From the NCBI GenBank assembly GCA_026120035.1, contig JALRME010000020.1:620001-684000 (forward strand): a DNA stretch of 64,000 bases, in the 5' to 3' direction. Origin of the DNA: Coleophoma eucalyptorum. Lineage: Eukaryota; Ascomycota; Leotiomycetes; Helotiales; Dermateaceae. Each line of letters begins with the position of its first letter. Within the stretch, counting starts at the first letter, position 1. Position numbers and translations under genes: made by a program. This document shows, one piece after another, positions 11,683 to 22,949 of the stretch. The notes under the pieces are model-generated. The model saw only the letters and a program-made list of their open reading frames with translations, was not told where the DNA came from and did not search any database.

Positions 11683-12798
11683 TCGCACTATGTCTCTGTA
11701 CGTGATGGCTAGTTTCAATTACTGGCTATCTCAACCGTGATTGTTCTTTGCTTCGCAATAAGCTGTACTATATGTTTTCTCTGCCCTGCTCCAATGGTGA
11801 GGTGGCCGTCTTGGAGCAGCGAAGAAATGAAGCAGAAATTCCGAGTTATATACCATACACATGAAAGAGCGACACATCACATGGAAATAACAACTCACGA
11901 ATGATGCTATTTCATAAGAAAATAGCCAAGAAAAGACCTATCTACAGATTTGGCAACATAGAAGCATGGTAAACTTGTACACAGCTAGGGAAGCTAAGCG
12001 GCAAGCGAGCTGAGGCTATAATCTGCTCGCCTAAGAAAATCTACCAATGAGCCAAGGCGATCAGCTCGGACATTTAAGGTACCTTACATAGATAGAGAAA
12101 TACCATACCATGCAAATTATGTCGGCGGCGCTAATCGCTTGGCTTTCTAACTGGAGCAGCGCTGCAAGTCTTTCGCCAAGTCCTGACTAATCCCTAGGTT
12201 TGCCAGTACGTAGCAATGAGTCGCTGCAAGCGCAGGCACACGTGCAAGCGCAGTGTCACAACTCAGGACTAGAAGCTGGCTCCAGTTTTTGGGTTGCAGA
12301 TGCTAGATGGGTAAGTATATGGCAAGTTGCTCTTATTCCCGATATAGCGTCGATATTTTTTCTCCTCTTGGGGTTCATGGAAGATAGTAGGATTGGCAGC
12401 ATCACGTGAGGAGGCAGTGTGAGGCGAGACCTGTCTCTGATCGAGTGATACGTCCGACTAAGATAATGAACCGGTGTTCTATGAAGTTTCCCCAGAAGTT
12501 TCCCCAGACTGCTACAAAGACAAAGAGAAATCCGACAGAAAATTCTGTGGTCAAAGAGAGAAGGGGACTTTTCTAATTTCAAGACAAGCCTAACATGGAC
12601 AAAAGTCTGGCGCCATTTCACCGAGTGGGCTAAGCTCCTGTCTTGGCGATGCCCTCAGTTATTTAGTTAGTTAGGGGGAATCATTTCGATTCAAGAAGCT
12701 TCATCTATAACTTCTTCTAGGTTTGTGCTCTTTTTTATTATCGTGTCTTCTGTTCCTTGTCATTCTCTTTCTCTCTTCTCGTTGCAGTCAATTGTTCA
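11683..12798. other. Intergenic, M3 peptidase to GPI-anchored protein
   Basis: No gene is supported. A CT-rich leader precedes the next start (about 12720-12790). Confidence 0.5.
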
Positions 12799-12810
12799 AT
12801 GACAGCTAAA

Positions 12811-13773
12811 ATGGCTCGTTCTCTTCTCAACGTCGCTGCGCTAGTTTTCGTCACCTTCTCACGCGTCTCGGCATTCGATAGAATCTCCATTTCTTCATCC
12901 GTGGTGGCAGGCCAAGATGTGCACATCACAATCAAAAATGATCTCTCGTTAGGGGTATATTCGTCCGATGCCGATTTCACCAACTACGCAGTCTACCTCA
13001 CTGTCACCCCTCCAGGATTTATCTCTAATCCAAGCTGCTTGCTTGTCAACTACACCGCGATTGACGTGACCGACTTGACGGTTCAGATTCCCGCTACCGT
13101 CGGTCCAAGTGGCTCACACTACTCCCTTATTGCCATGGAATTCAATCCAGATTATGAGCTCCCTGGCTGGGGTTACAACCAGGAAAGTGACTACTTCACC
13201 TTGACTGGCGGAACAGGTGTTTGGAGCGCACAAGAGACCGATCGTAATACCGCAAATTCTTTTGTGCTGGGTAATCCCGACAGAATTCCATGTAGTGCAT
13301 ACGGGTGCGTACGCGACTGCAAGCAACAGTTCTATCCAGCCAACAAAGGGGCTTATAATGATCCTGCATTCGTGAGTGCATACGAAAGTACTTACGCGTG
13401 CATTGCTGCTTGTCCTGGTGTTACGTATCTGAGCCAGGACTCTGTCATTGCTGGTGGTAGCGGAAACATCGACAATTCCACCTCGGACTCTTCCACTACG
13501 ACCGTTGATCTTTCATCGTCGGGAGCACCCCAATCAACAGCAGCCTCAACTGCCAAATCTGGGTCGACTACGGCTTCAGCTACCTCAACCATCAGCATTG
13601 AAAGCTCAACCGAAACCGCAACCTCCAAATCGAGTTCCGCATCTGGTACATCTGCCACAAGTTCGCGTGCTGGTGCACCGACACAGTCTTCTGGAGCTGT
13701 TGGTGGCTCGGTATCAGAATTTGGTTTTTTGGTAGCATTCTTTATCAGTTTCCTAGTTGTTGCGCACAACTAA
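12811..13773 (+). CDS. Secreted, Ser/Thr-rich, probable GPI-anchored cell-surface protein
   Basis: Intronless. The ATG at 12811 opens a clean signal peptide, MARSLLNVAALVFVTFSRVSA; an in-frame ATG at 12799 would add only four residues. A ~130-residue beta-rich ectodomain follows (SISSSVVAGQDVHITIKNDL...), then a Cys-containing segment (CSAYGCVRDCKQQF...CIAACPG) with paired cysteines. A ~100-residue Ser/Thr/Ala-rich stalk leads to a C-terminal hydrophobic tail (FGFLVAFFISFLVVAHN), the usual layout for GPI attachment to membrane or wall glucan. Weak resemblance to Kre9/Knh1-type Ser-Thr-rich proteins is possible but unproven. Function unknown. Confidence 0.85.
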   Translation: MARSLLNVAALVFVTFSRVSAFDRISISSSVVAGQDVHITIKNDLSLGVYSSDADFTNYAVYLTVTPPGFISNPSCLLVNYTAIDVTDLTVQIPATVGPSGSHYSLIAMEFNPDYELPGWGYNQESDYFTLTGGTGVWSAQETDRNTANSFVLGNPDRIPCSAYGCVRDCKQQFYPANKGAYNDPAFVSAYESTYACIAACPGVTYLSQDSVIAGGSGNIDNSTSDSSTTTVDLSSSGAPQSTAASTAKSGSTTASATSTISIESSTETATSKSSSASGTSATSSRAGAPTQSSGAVGGSVSEFGFLVAFFISFLVVAHN

Positions 13774-14785
13774 AAGAATGAGAGGGTTTATAATTGGGCT
13801 TGATTCTCGCTTGTGGTGAAGATTAGGGAACGAAGGAAGAAAACTGTAATTAGAAATCTATTTACTGAAACAGGGGCAGCAGTAAGTGGGATAGCAGATG
13901 TTTTGGCACGGAAGTTTGGCCTTAAAGATCGCATAGTCTGCTTCATACTTTGCATCTCTTGATACCCTGGATGTGTAAATATCAGATATCTAATGAATGA
14001 GCTGAAAAAGCATACAGAAGTCCATATTATGATCGATGCACTTATTCAAGTAAACTGAAACCAGAGATTCTGGTTCTGGTTCACACGTAGACGTTTTATC
14101 CATAATTCAACAGGAGGTTCAATGGGATGGAAAAATCTTACTTACCTTTTGATTCTGTCATTAGTGACTTTGAAAAGACCTGTGGGTGGTTGGGTAGGGA
14201 CTGAAAGTGAATTTGCCTCGGCAACACAAATAAGGGGATCTCGGTACGCTACCGAGTCTAAGGCGCTTGCTCTTCAGTATGCTTAAGCAAAGCCACCAGG
14301 CTCTTTGAACTAAAGACTCGGTACTAAATCAGCCAACACTTTTCCTATTCGGCTTACGTGGCTCTTAAACGCAGGTTTTCCTTTGTATCCCAAATGATCG
14401 ACATGAACAGAACCTCGGAGGATTACACCTCCTCCTTTTAGTCAATGACATTGATGCGGAGACAAACTTCTCGTTGGCTATTGCTCGACAGCTTCTGCGG
14501 AGAATGAGTCGGGTGACCGATCAGCGTTGAGGTGCCTCGGGATACAACTGCTCGCTATTCTCTTTTGGCAAGGCGCTTTGATTTCCTCGGCTTGTCTGGT
14601 TTATCAGATCTTTAGAGGTGACGTGCGGAGTACCTGGGGTTGTAGTACTTCCCAAGGTTATTAGAGCCGACTAAATCCATGCATACGTATTGCTCTCGAG
14701 GAACATCTCATTACTGACTGAAACGTGCAGTCTTGGACAATTGCTTTCCCAAAATCATCGACCCTGAAGTTCGTATTCAGCTAAT
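13774..14785. other. Intergenic with inverted repeat and CTCGG-rich segment
   Basis: No gene is seen. Between about 14215 and 14600 the hexamer CCTCGG or its relatives recur, and one perfect 7-bp inverted repeat lies at 14240-14256. This is probably promoter of the following small secreted protein gene. Confidence 0.45.
14240..14256. promoter_or_regulatory. Perfect inverted repeat CTCGGTA-N3-TACCGAG (CGG-N7-CCG)
   Basis: Two 7-bp arms separated by three bases, containing CGG and CCG half-sites spaced by seven. This is the format bound by dimeric Zn(II)2Cys6 regulators. It lies about 530 bp before the small secreted protein start. Binding is inference only. Confidence 0.35.
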
Positions 14786-15047
14786 ATGCAAATCACAACA
14801 CTTTTTGCCTGCATGGCTCTCGTCTCAGCTGCCATCGCAGCACCTGCAGTATCTCTTGAAGTAAGCACTCTCGTTCCCCTCCATGACGTCCTCTGACAGG
14901 ATGCAGGCACGAAAACCACAGAACATCGTACCGAGTCCTCCGAACGGCCAGGAATGTAACGGTGCAAGCAGCGGGGTGTCTCTGGGGGACATTGTTGGTA
15001 ACTTGCTTGGCTGCGGTGGAGTTGGAGGCGTGCTCGGGGGAAAGTAA
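14786..15047 (+). CDS. Small secreted protein, 71 residues
   Basis: Proposed two-exon gene, 14786-14860 and 14907-15047. Exon 1 encodes a typical signal peptide, MQITTLFACMALVSAAIAAP. The intron has a GTAAGC donor and ends in GCAG. Exon 2 continues ARKPQNIVPSPPNGQE and ends in a Gly-rich, two-Cys segment (LLGCGGVGGVLGGK). A competing acceptor seven bases upstream (at 14899) would shift frame and give a different short tail. The mature product would be about 50 residues with two cysteines. Its size and secretion resemble fungal effector or antimicrobial candidates, but I recognise no family, so function is unknown. Confidence 0.5.
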
Positions 15048-15900
15048 GAAGCGGTATAGCTTAAGAAGCACTTGAACTTCTGTTGCAGAAAATCAAAATG
15101 CAGGGGAAGTTGGAGTAGGGAGAGTTAAGCGATTAGGTGCATGGGAATATATGAAATGCAGGTCAACTACTATCGTTGTTCCTCTCCATCACGTGCTCAG
15201 TGTCGAGACGTTTTGAGACTTTCCCCTCTGCTGATAGACCTTGCTATGGCTGACGACAATGTGATCCTGGGCCGCTACAGATTGACCTTGATTGTGACTT
15301 CATCCCTCATTTGGGTCTGGAAACAGCATTACAATGGGCTGCTGTGTTAAACCAAGTAAAATATTTCGCGCTCTATCACCTCCCGTGCTCTTGGACTGGA
15401 CTGGTGGCTTGATGAGTAACCGGAACCTGGCCTTGCGAGTATGTCGCTTGCTATCAGAATGGGAATGTCAACTTTGGCCATCCAGAATACCTCGTACTCT
15501 TGAACTGGTGGCTTGATGAGTAACATGGGCTTGGCCCTGCAGTATACCGGCAGTGAGGTCACCCAGTAGTTATTGGAAGGAAGGACAACAGTTGAAGTCT
15601 GCAACATTGATTGGTAATCCACGCAAAGAGATTCCTCTGCGTGAAAATAAGCGAACACAATACGTCATCTCAAGCCCCTCGGTCCCTTGATCTAACCTAA
15701 GCGGCTCTAGCGTGGCTGATTAAGAAATACGCGTGCTGACCCAAGAATTGTAAATTCGAGAATCCATCTTGCAAACCATCAAAGCCGTCAAATGCATGCA
15801 GAGAAACTACAAAGTAAGCAGCAGGTAATTCTTTCCAATCATTCCTAATTCCTTCTCCAACCCTCTCCATTGTTCTCGCACATTGCAAAAAGAAGTATAT
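15048..15900. other. Intergenic with a direct repeat
   Basis: No gene is supported. A 21-bp exact direct repeat occurs at 15400-15420 and 15504-15524. Confidence 0.45.
15400..15524 (+). repeat. 21-bp exact direct repeat, copies 104 bp apart
   Basis: ACTGGTGGCTTGATGAG plus four further bases occurs at 15400-15420 and again at 15504-15524. Weaker flanking similarity extends on both sides (CTCTTG before, a GGC-TTGGCC-like stretch after), suggesting a local ~104-bp duplication that has diverged. Confidence 0.8.
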
Positions 15901-16965
15901 ATGAAGCTCTTTCTTCTTGCAACCTCCATTTTCATCGCAACAATTTCAATCCTCTACTCAGATCCACTCTTGCATCTACTCTCTACTATAACCGACAGCT
16001 TCAAATCCCATCCAATAGAACCAGCCATCACCAGCACCGCAACCACCGCAACCATTTCAACTCAACCCAATCAAACACCCATGAGCACTACATCTGCAGT
16101 CAAATCAGCCATGTCGAAAGCTCTTGTTAACGCAAAGATTGTACCCCGCCGCTCAAGCGACCGAGGACATGCAAACCACGGCTGGCTGGATACTTACCAC
16201 ACCTTCAGCTTCGCCAACTACTACGACCACAAGTACACAAACTTCGGGAGCTTGCGCGTCCTCAACGAAGATCGAGTCTCTGCTGGTCAAGGATTTCCAA
16301 CCCACCCACATCGCGATGCTGAGATTTTCTCCTACATCCTGTCGGGCGAGCTCACCCACCGAGATAGTATGATTCAGAAGGGCAAGGAGGGAGCACAAGG
16401 AGACGACTTCTTCCGTATGAAGAGGGGCGATGTGCAATTCACAACCGGCGGTACTGGCATTGCGCATTCAGAACAAAACGAGGGCAAGAAGACCGTCCAC
16501 TTCCTTCAGATTTGGGCCCTCCCCTGGGCTCGCGGACTCACTCCCCGCTACCACACCAAGACCTTTCCTGAAGAAGCCAAGCGAGCAGCTTTTGTACCCA
16601 TTCTCTCGCCGTTGAAGGCTGGCCCCGAGGCCACCGCCGCAGAAGAAAAGGAGGCCGAGCCAACGCTGCCTGATACCATTCCCATCCACGCCGATCTTGT
16701 CATGGCAGCCGGTATCATTGGCGTCGACAAGCGCTTCAAGTGGACAGTGGGTGCAAATGCAGTGAAGAAGACCAGCCGAAGGGTCTACGTGCACGTACCT
16801 ATGTGCAAGAGTGGCAGTGCCAAGGTCAGAATCGATGGCCGCGAAGAGGCAGTCTTGGGCGAGGGTGATGGCGCATTTATCAGTAATGTCAATGCCGGTG
16901 ATGTTCTCTCGTTTGAGAGCATTGGAGAGGCTGAGGCTGAGGTGGTTGTTTTGGACAGCGACTAA
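15901..16965 (+). CDS. Pirin-family protein with an N-terminal hydrophobic extension
   Basis: Intronless. The core is an unmistakable pirin bicupin: HANHGWLDTYHTFSFANYY, FGSLRVLNEDRVSAGQGF, THPHRDAEIFSYILSGEL and FTTGGTGIAHSEQN. The His/His/His/Glu metal site of the N-terminal cupin is present. Pirins are nuclear or cytosolic metal proteins with reported quercetinase or transcription cofactor activity. Read from the ATG at 15901, the product (354 residues) starts with MKLFLLATSIFIATISIL, a signal or anchor-like helix, followed by a Thr-rich spacer. Starts at 16081 or 16111 would give a conventional soluble pirin. Which start is used decides its location and is not settled here. Confidence 0.9.
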   Translation: MKLFLLATSIFIATISILYSDPLLHLLSTITDSFKSHPIEPAITSTATTATISTQPNQTPMSTTSAVKSAMSKALVNAKIVPRRSSDRGHANHGWLDTYHTFSFANYYDHKYTNFGSLRVLNEDRVSAGQGFPTHPHRDAEIFSYILSGELTHRDSMIQKGKEGAQGDDFFRMKRGDVQFTTGGTGIAHSEQNEGKKTVHFLQIWALPWARGLTPRYHTKTFPEEAKRAAFVPILSPLKAGPEATAAEEKEAEPTLPDTIPIHADLVMAAGIIGVDKRFKWTVGANAVKKTSRRVYVHVPMCKSGSAKVRIDGREEAVLGEGDGAFISNVNAGDVLSFESIGEAEAEVVVLDSD

Positions 16966-17728
16966 ATTCGCTCTTGTATAGATCTTTTTGTTTTTGGTTT
17001 TGTATATATACCTCCACAAGCGATGCATCAGAGGTTAGCCTTTATTATAGATTGAATGAATGATATTAAAGAATCTAGATCCCAACGTGATTTGACCTTG
17101 TGCTACTCTAAATTAACCTTGTGCCAGGTGCTAGTGCGACTACCCCAGGCCATGTTACATTAACTCAGGTCCCATTCCATCGCCATCCTGGATAAGAAGC
17201 TTAAAGACAAGCTGTGATGGCACAGCCCCACGACCCCCAACTAGCTCTTCACGTACAACATTTAAGAATCAAGTGACAGAACCCGCCTTGCGTGTGCGAC
17301 CACCCAATCATAGCACTCCCCTCACACCTTCTGCACAACTCTTGGGCTTCACAGCCTCGTGCGCACTTTAGAGTGTGGGCGAGGCGGATAGTTTCCCCGA
17401 CTTGCTGACGCATTCCCCTCAGCTGGATGTAGCGAGGGCCGATAGGCAGCCAGATTTTGAACTGCCACCGGCCCGTTCCTGTTCTTTCTTCCTAATGTTG
17501 ATTGCGTTGAATAATTGATACCTTAGATATCCTTCCATTATCGCCTTCATCACCTGCTTCTTTGATCGTGCTGCCAGTATCTATCCATTTTTCCTTTCGA
17601 CGCTACCCCACACTGTCCTTCTCCCCTCTCCTCGATCCTCCCAAGCGAATAGGCAGCCAGGTCTGAAGTTGACATTTTTCGAGATTCAATTTGCAAGTCT
17701 AGCGGAGGAGGGAAAATAATAACTTATC
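16966..17728. other. Intergenic, pirin to membrane protein
   Basis: Nothing coding. A CT-rich leader lies before 17729. Confidence 0.5.
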
Positions 17729-18551
17729 ATGGCTCAGAGTTATCAACGGGTATGCTCCCAATCCCTCAATCTCCCATACCCATGTTATACTGCGTGATCA
17801 CGACGATGCCAGAGGGGCGGGGAGCAAGATCAAAGTCATTGAGATGATCGCAGGTGCCAATGGTCGAGGACGGCGTGCCCCAGAACCATTTTGATCCTTC
17901 ATATTACACCGGCATCCCCAACACCGCACCACCCTCATTCCGGTCCCGGGCATCAACCGTCTCGTCGAACCAGCAATCCCAATGCCGAGCCCCCCTGCCT
18001 CCAGCTTACCACCACCACCAGCCCGCCCAGCGAAACTCCACCAGTATGTCACTGCAAAGCACCGCCGTGCACGATTCCGGCGCGGAAGAGGACGGCGAGA
18101 GCGTCGTGGAGGACCAGGGAATCAGCCTCTGGGGCGGCAGCTCCATGATTGATACCGCTGACAGTGTCAGCGTGCGGGAGAACATGATTGCCCAGCTGCT
18201 GAACCGTATTGAGCGGCTGGAGAGCCGGTTGGAGGATGCGCCGCTGGTAAGTTGAGCTCTCGGTACCCGCTCCAGAGCTTCGGCTCGGAGTAGCTTCGAG
18301 CTAGATGGGCGGGTCCATCCATTGTTGCGGGTTGATTGATTCTGACGCGGCTTTTTCAGGTAAACAAAGAAGTCGATCTCGATGAACAGAGGAGAATGCA
18401 GCGGCGGAATCTCTGCTTCACTATCGGTGCGACCATAGGAGTGGTCGTCTTCTCGCTCTGGTTCATGGCCGTGATCCTCTTGAGCATCTATGCTCGCGTG
18501 GAGATGGCTAGGAGTGCAGGCTTGGCGAAGGATAACTCGTTGAAGGATTAA
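17729..18551 (+). CDS. Single-pass membrane protein of unknown function, 201 residues
   Basis: Exons 17729-17749 (MAQSYQR), 17854-18246 and 18360-18551, all joined in phase 0 with GTATGC and GTAAGT donors and CAG acceptors. The first ~100 residues are low-complexity and polar (Pro, Ser, His, Gln) and look disordered. An acidic patch (GAEEDGESVVED) and a short Leu-rich helix, MIAQLLNRIERLESRLE, which could form a coiled coil, follow. Near the C-terminus is one strong transmembrane helix (TIGATIGVVVFSLWFMAVIL) and a short charged tail. No family is recognised. The layout suits a tail-anchored or type II adaptor, but this is inference. Confidence 0.75.
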
Positions 18552-21500
18552 AGTTAGTGATGTACGGCTTTAACGGAGTTTTTTTTTTCTCTTCTTGTTT
18601 TCAGTAGGTCTGGTTTTCTTCTATACGTCTTGCGTTGGGATGGGGAACACATAATGGATAGAACTTACGCTTTATGAGGGTGAGGTCATGGGCATAGGTA
18701 GTAATATTGGATCCCGAGCTGGTGCCGAAGCATTGTGGGATTTTTGTAACATATGGCTTTTGATAGTTAGGAATATGGAATGAAAATATGTGCTCATTAC
18801 TTACACTGTCAACCTTGACTACCCGGAATAGATGCAAAAATAAAATAGTTTAACCGCCTTCTTGGCGTTTGCGGAGAAGTCGAACACTGATGAGGTCCAG
18901 TTAGTAAGTTATAAATATATGAACATCCAATGCTATTTTTAAAGAGTACACCTTAACTTCGATCTCTATAGCCAGACTGTCTATAACTTCATGAACATGT
19001 CTCGTTAGTTGCGTAACGCCCCCTTTGTTAAACCTAAGAATAGAACAGTACTTCTTTTCACTGGGTCATACAATTCTTAATCTGGGGCAATTAAATACCA
19101 GCATTACTTTAAGCTATACAAGGCCTTTAAGACATAGCTCCGTATTTAAAAGATATAGAGAGTGGCCCCGTCTTATAGTAAACAAAAGAAATACTCTGTG
19201 TGAAATGCGGCCTCCTTTGCGTCCATTGAGGGGCGTTTCGGCCTCGCTTAGCTGTAGATCTCGTTTAGCAGACACATACAAAGTGGAGTGGCAAAGTCCT
19301 GGGTGTGTACCAAAGGCATATTCATATATACACACATGTAGCTGTGATGATGCGGTCCGTATGGCCAATTACAATTCATGACTTATCGATAATTGGGTAT
19401 GTTTACCTAAAGGCCGAATCGGGCAATTGTCATTTCGGAACAGCCGGACTCGGCTGTGAACGAACGTTTGACCGAAGTACGTATCTTTGCCGGTACGCAA
19501 AGGTAAATGCGAAGGGTATGCGGTTGAAATATGGGATACGGTGATGGGACCTTCGAGCGGTGGATTTGGTGAAGGACAAAAAGTACGAGCTGGAGGACGT
19601 GGAAGGCCCAGACCACGGATAAGAGAGAGACAAAGACTAGAACAGCAGAGCTTTCTACGGTAGTGCAGCACTGATTGAGGCATTGTCATCACATTACCCA
19701 CACAACTGCCGTCGCTATTCTCTTTACTGAAGCCAATATCAACGCCGTTATTGAAGGTGACGAAACAGCGGGAGCCTTTTATACAGGGAATGTTCATCAG
19801 CGAGGCGCATTAGTTCAAACTGCTAGATGCGAATTTCAATAGACTCGAACGATATTAATATCTCTGAACGGGAACGATCCGAAAACCCACTTTCATTTGA
19901 GGTTAACTTTCGTATTGCGTATTCAAGAGCCAATTACTAAGAATGAGAAATCTCTCGTTCTTTTTATAAACCTTATAAGTAGTAAGGCTACAGAGTTTCG
20001 TATTTAGTTTTTTTAGACCTAGGATAGACCCCAACGGTATCTTATTACGAAGCTGTGTTTAACTTGCAATCCGACTTGACACCATAGATGCAATGGAGAC
20101 TATGCTAAGTTGTGCAAGTGGCCTGATGATTAGTATCTCTAATTCGGAGATCGGATACCGTCGCTGGATTAAGTGGTGCTGTGATATTGTCCTGGATGTC
20201 TCCGTTATCCTCAGGTTCTCATGCAATGCTGAGTACCTGTCCTCAAACGTGGATTTCCAGGCCTTTGGGTATCGTGCTGTCGAGCGTTGAGGATAGTTTC
20301 TGGAGACGAGACGAGCCCCCGTCCGGTAAAACCCTACCAACACAGCCCGCAAGAATACGCTCTGGCGATTACTCCAAGGGTGAGAGTGAACTGAATCACC
20401 GTATGCCATACTATCTCATGAGAAGTCAACGCCAAAGCGATGTTGAGTTGTCCCAAAAGGTATGGAATTTCTTGGCCTCATGTGAAGAGTGGTACCACAG
20501 GCAACGTGCAAACATTACCTATTTTGTGAGGCAAGTCTCGAAAAGCGAAAACGAATACCACTGATTACCAGACGAAATAGCAACGACAAATGTGAAGGAC
20601 AAAAGCCCAGAAACCTATCCAGACCAGATGAAGACAAAATAAAACGAAACAAAAACAAAAACCAAACAGCAATCGAAACAAATCTTCCGATCGTATCTTG
20701 ACTTCGAAGACGGACGTGCTGACCATATATTTCCGAAGAATCTCAGGTAGGTTTAATTTGTGACCCATCCCATGGCCACGCCAAATGGTGCCCGGGCAGG
20801 GAGGCAGCCTTTGTGCGGCGAATGGGTGAAGGAAAATAGAATGGAAAGCTTACCACGCGCTGACAAGGCGGAGGAGGAGGGGAAAAAGCTTCGATGGTGT
20901 TTGACGGAGAAATTCCAAAAAGTCTTGGGAGTTTTAAGCTCGTACAAGCAAAAGCATGCTTAACTGTCCGTCTGCACCAGGAAAGTCTGACGAACCATTG
21001 CGCCCGGAAGTACAACCATGCTTTGGGTCCGAACCAAGCCCAAGGTCAACGGAAAGGATTCAACCTAGCCGAGCCGCCGTGAAACCATTGATGATTCAGC
21101 AGAGGGTGGCATCTATGCCAGTTCGGTGAGCTCGGTGCTACTCGTGCAGAATGTCAGAAAGATGAGATGGAGACGAAAGAGGACATGAACACGGAAAGCT
21201 ATGGTAGCGGTGGAAGCCGGTGCCCGCCGTGCACAGGCGGTCGGGTTGAGGAAGCTCGTGCAAGATAAAGGCAGACAGCTCGAGGGCATTACGAACTTTT
21301 GACGTTGCATGACGGGCAGGGTTTCAATCTGCAACAGGATTGCAAGCTCTTCGTCGCTGGATGAGGAACAGCACCGAGTGCGGCGGTGGGTATGGTGGGC
21401 TAGTAGTTAAAATCGAAAGGCGTCCAAGACACGAGAAAAGAGCCCACAGCTGGCTGCAGATCCTCCAGTGAGGTGATGACGATCTACAGCGTGCAACACG

Positions 21501-22949
21501 TCCGCAGCAGAGAATGACCTTGTACGTTACGAGCATGCACATCCAGTTTCTGCATTGCACAAATGGGCGTACCCTGGGGTGGACGCCTTGTACTCGTAGG
21601 GTCCTTTGGCACTTCAGCACTTCAGCCTTGTCCCGTTGATGTCAAGGCCATCACCATGGGGGCTGGGAAGGAAAGGAGGGAGCTGAAGGGGACAGCCTTG
21701 GAGCGAGCATGGCTTAGCGATAGGCAGTGGGCATCAGATAAAGCAGCTGCACCCAAAGTAAACGAGACGAAGGCAAAGAGGAAGCAAAAGCCACGTCAAA
21801 GAGGCGATGATGCTCGAAAGGAGTAGGGTTTGCGGTTTCAATTTGAAAGTGGTTTGTAGTGGTGGGTGGTTTGAGAATTCAGATGGGGACTGGGAAGCAG
21901 GCTGTCACCACGTCGAGCCACGACACGAAGAAAGACAGGACGACGCGATCACTGAGGCTGAGCCAGATGAGCTGCTGTAAGCGAGATATAGCTCTTACTC
22001 GCTTGCGGCAGGGCTCGTGGGCGCGGGTGGGCCTAGGGAGACTGCCCGGTGTGGATGAAGCGATAGGGGAGAGCTTTGGGCGCAGCGCTCGTGACTGGGA
22101 GCATGGGCAGAGGCGTGGTCTTAGCGGGAGTAGCGCAGTCCCTTCGGGTGGTAATAACCGGTCGTCTAAACGTGACTTTACATTGCGCTCTTGGCATCAG
22201 CATCTCCAACATAGAGCAATACGTAGGGCGGGCCAGGATATGCGCCAATTCGTACGAAAGAAGGCCGGCTCAGGATCCCTCCCTCCTCCCCCCCAGAATT
22301 ATGCAACAATCCCTCAGAACTCATTCAGTCCAGTCGTCCAACCATACATCCTCCTTTCGCCCAGTGCCTTCATCCCTTCCCTTTGCTCTTCCACTACCTT
22401 TTCCCATTATTTTCCTTTCTTGCGGTCACGACTCGATACACGCATACATGCTGTACCACCCGACCCGCCCCCATACCGCATCGTCTGCTATTACTACTGT
22501 CCTTCACCCTGCGTGTACGCGACCTTCCTTAACTCACTCGTTACTCTTACTGCCAGCGAATTGACTTCGCCTCACCCGCCTACATCTTCGTCCCTTCCCT
22601 CTTCCCAACCTTGCAATCTTTCTCCAACCTTGCTGTCGTTTTCACGCCCAGTTGAGCCGCCTCAGATTTATTGGCACCACCATCCCTTGAGCAAGCCCCC
22701 GAGCCACCGCCGATATATACCGCGACCGCATCTTGGAAGGCAGGATTTAGGAAGCTGGCGCCCTGGACGACTACCCACCCAGCGGAACCATCGCAGCCAT
22801 AGCCCTCGAGGCAAGATTACCAGGACCATTTTCTGCAGAGACACCAAAGGGGGCAGCAAGTTGGCGCCGACACGGATTGAACGTAGAAGACTGGTGCGCT
22901 GTGGTGCTGCTTCAACACCGGGGAGCCATTCTACGGAACATCCCTCACG
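18552..22949. other. Gene-poor gap with AT-rich patches and the leader of the next gene
   Basis: Over 4 kb without a supportable gene. 18840-19200 and 19820-20060 are AT-rich with many TpA steps and many stops in all frames, as in decayed repeats. 21100-22650 is closer to genic composition and becomes CT-rich after 22260, consistent with a long promoter and leader for the Ost-alpha-like gene. A 378-codon open frame at 21859-22995 is compositionally odd, overlaps the real start and is rejected. Confidence 0.45.
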
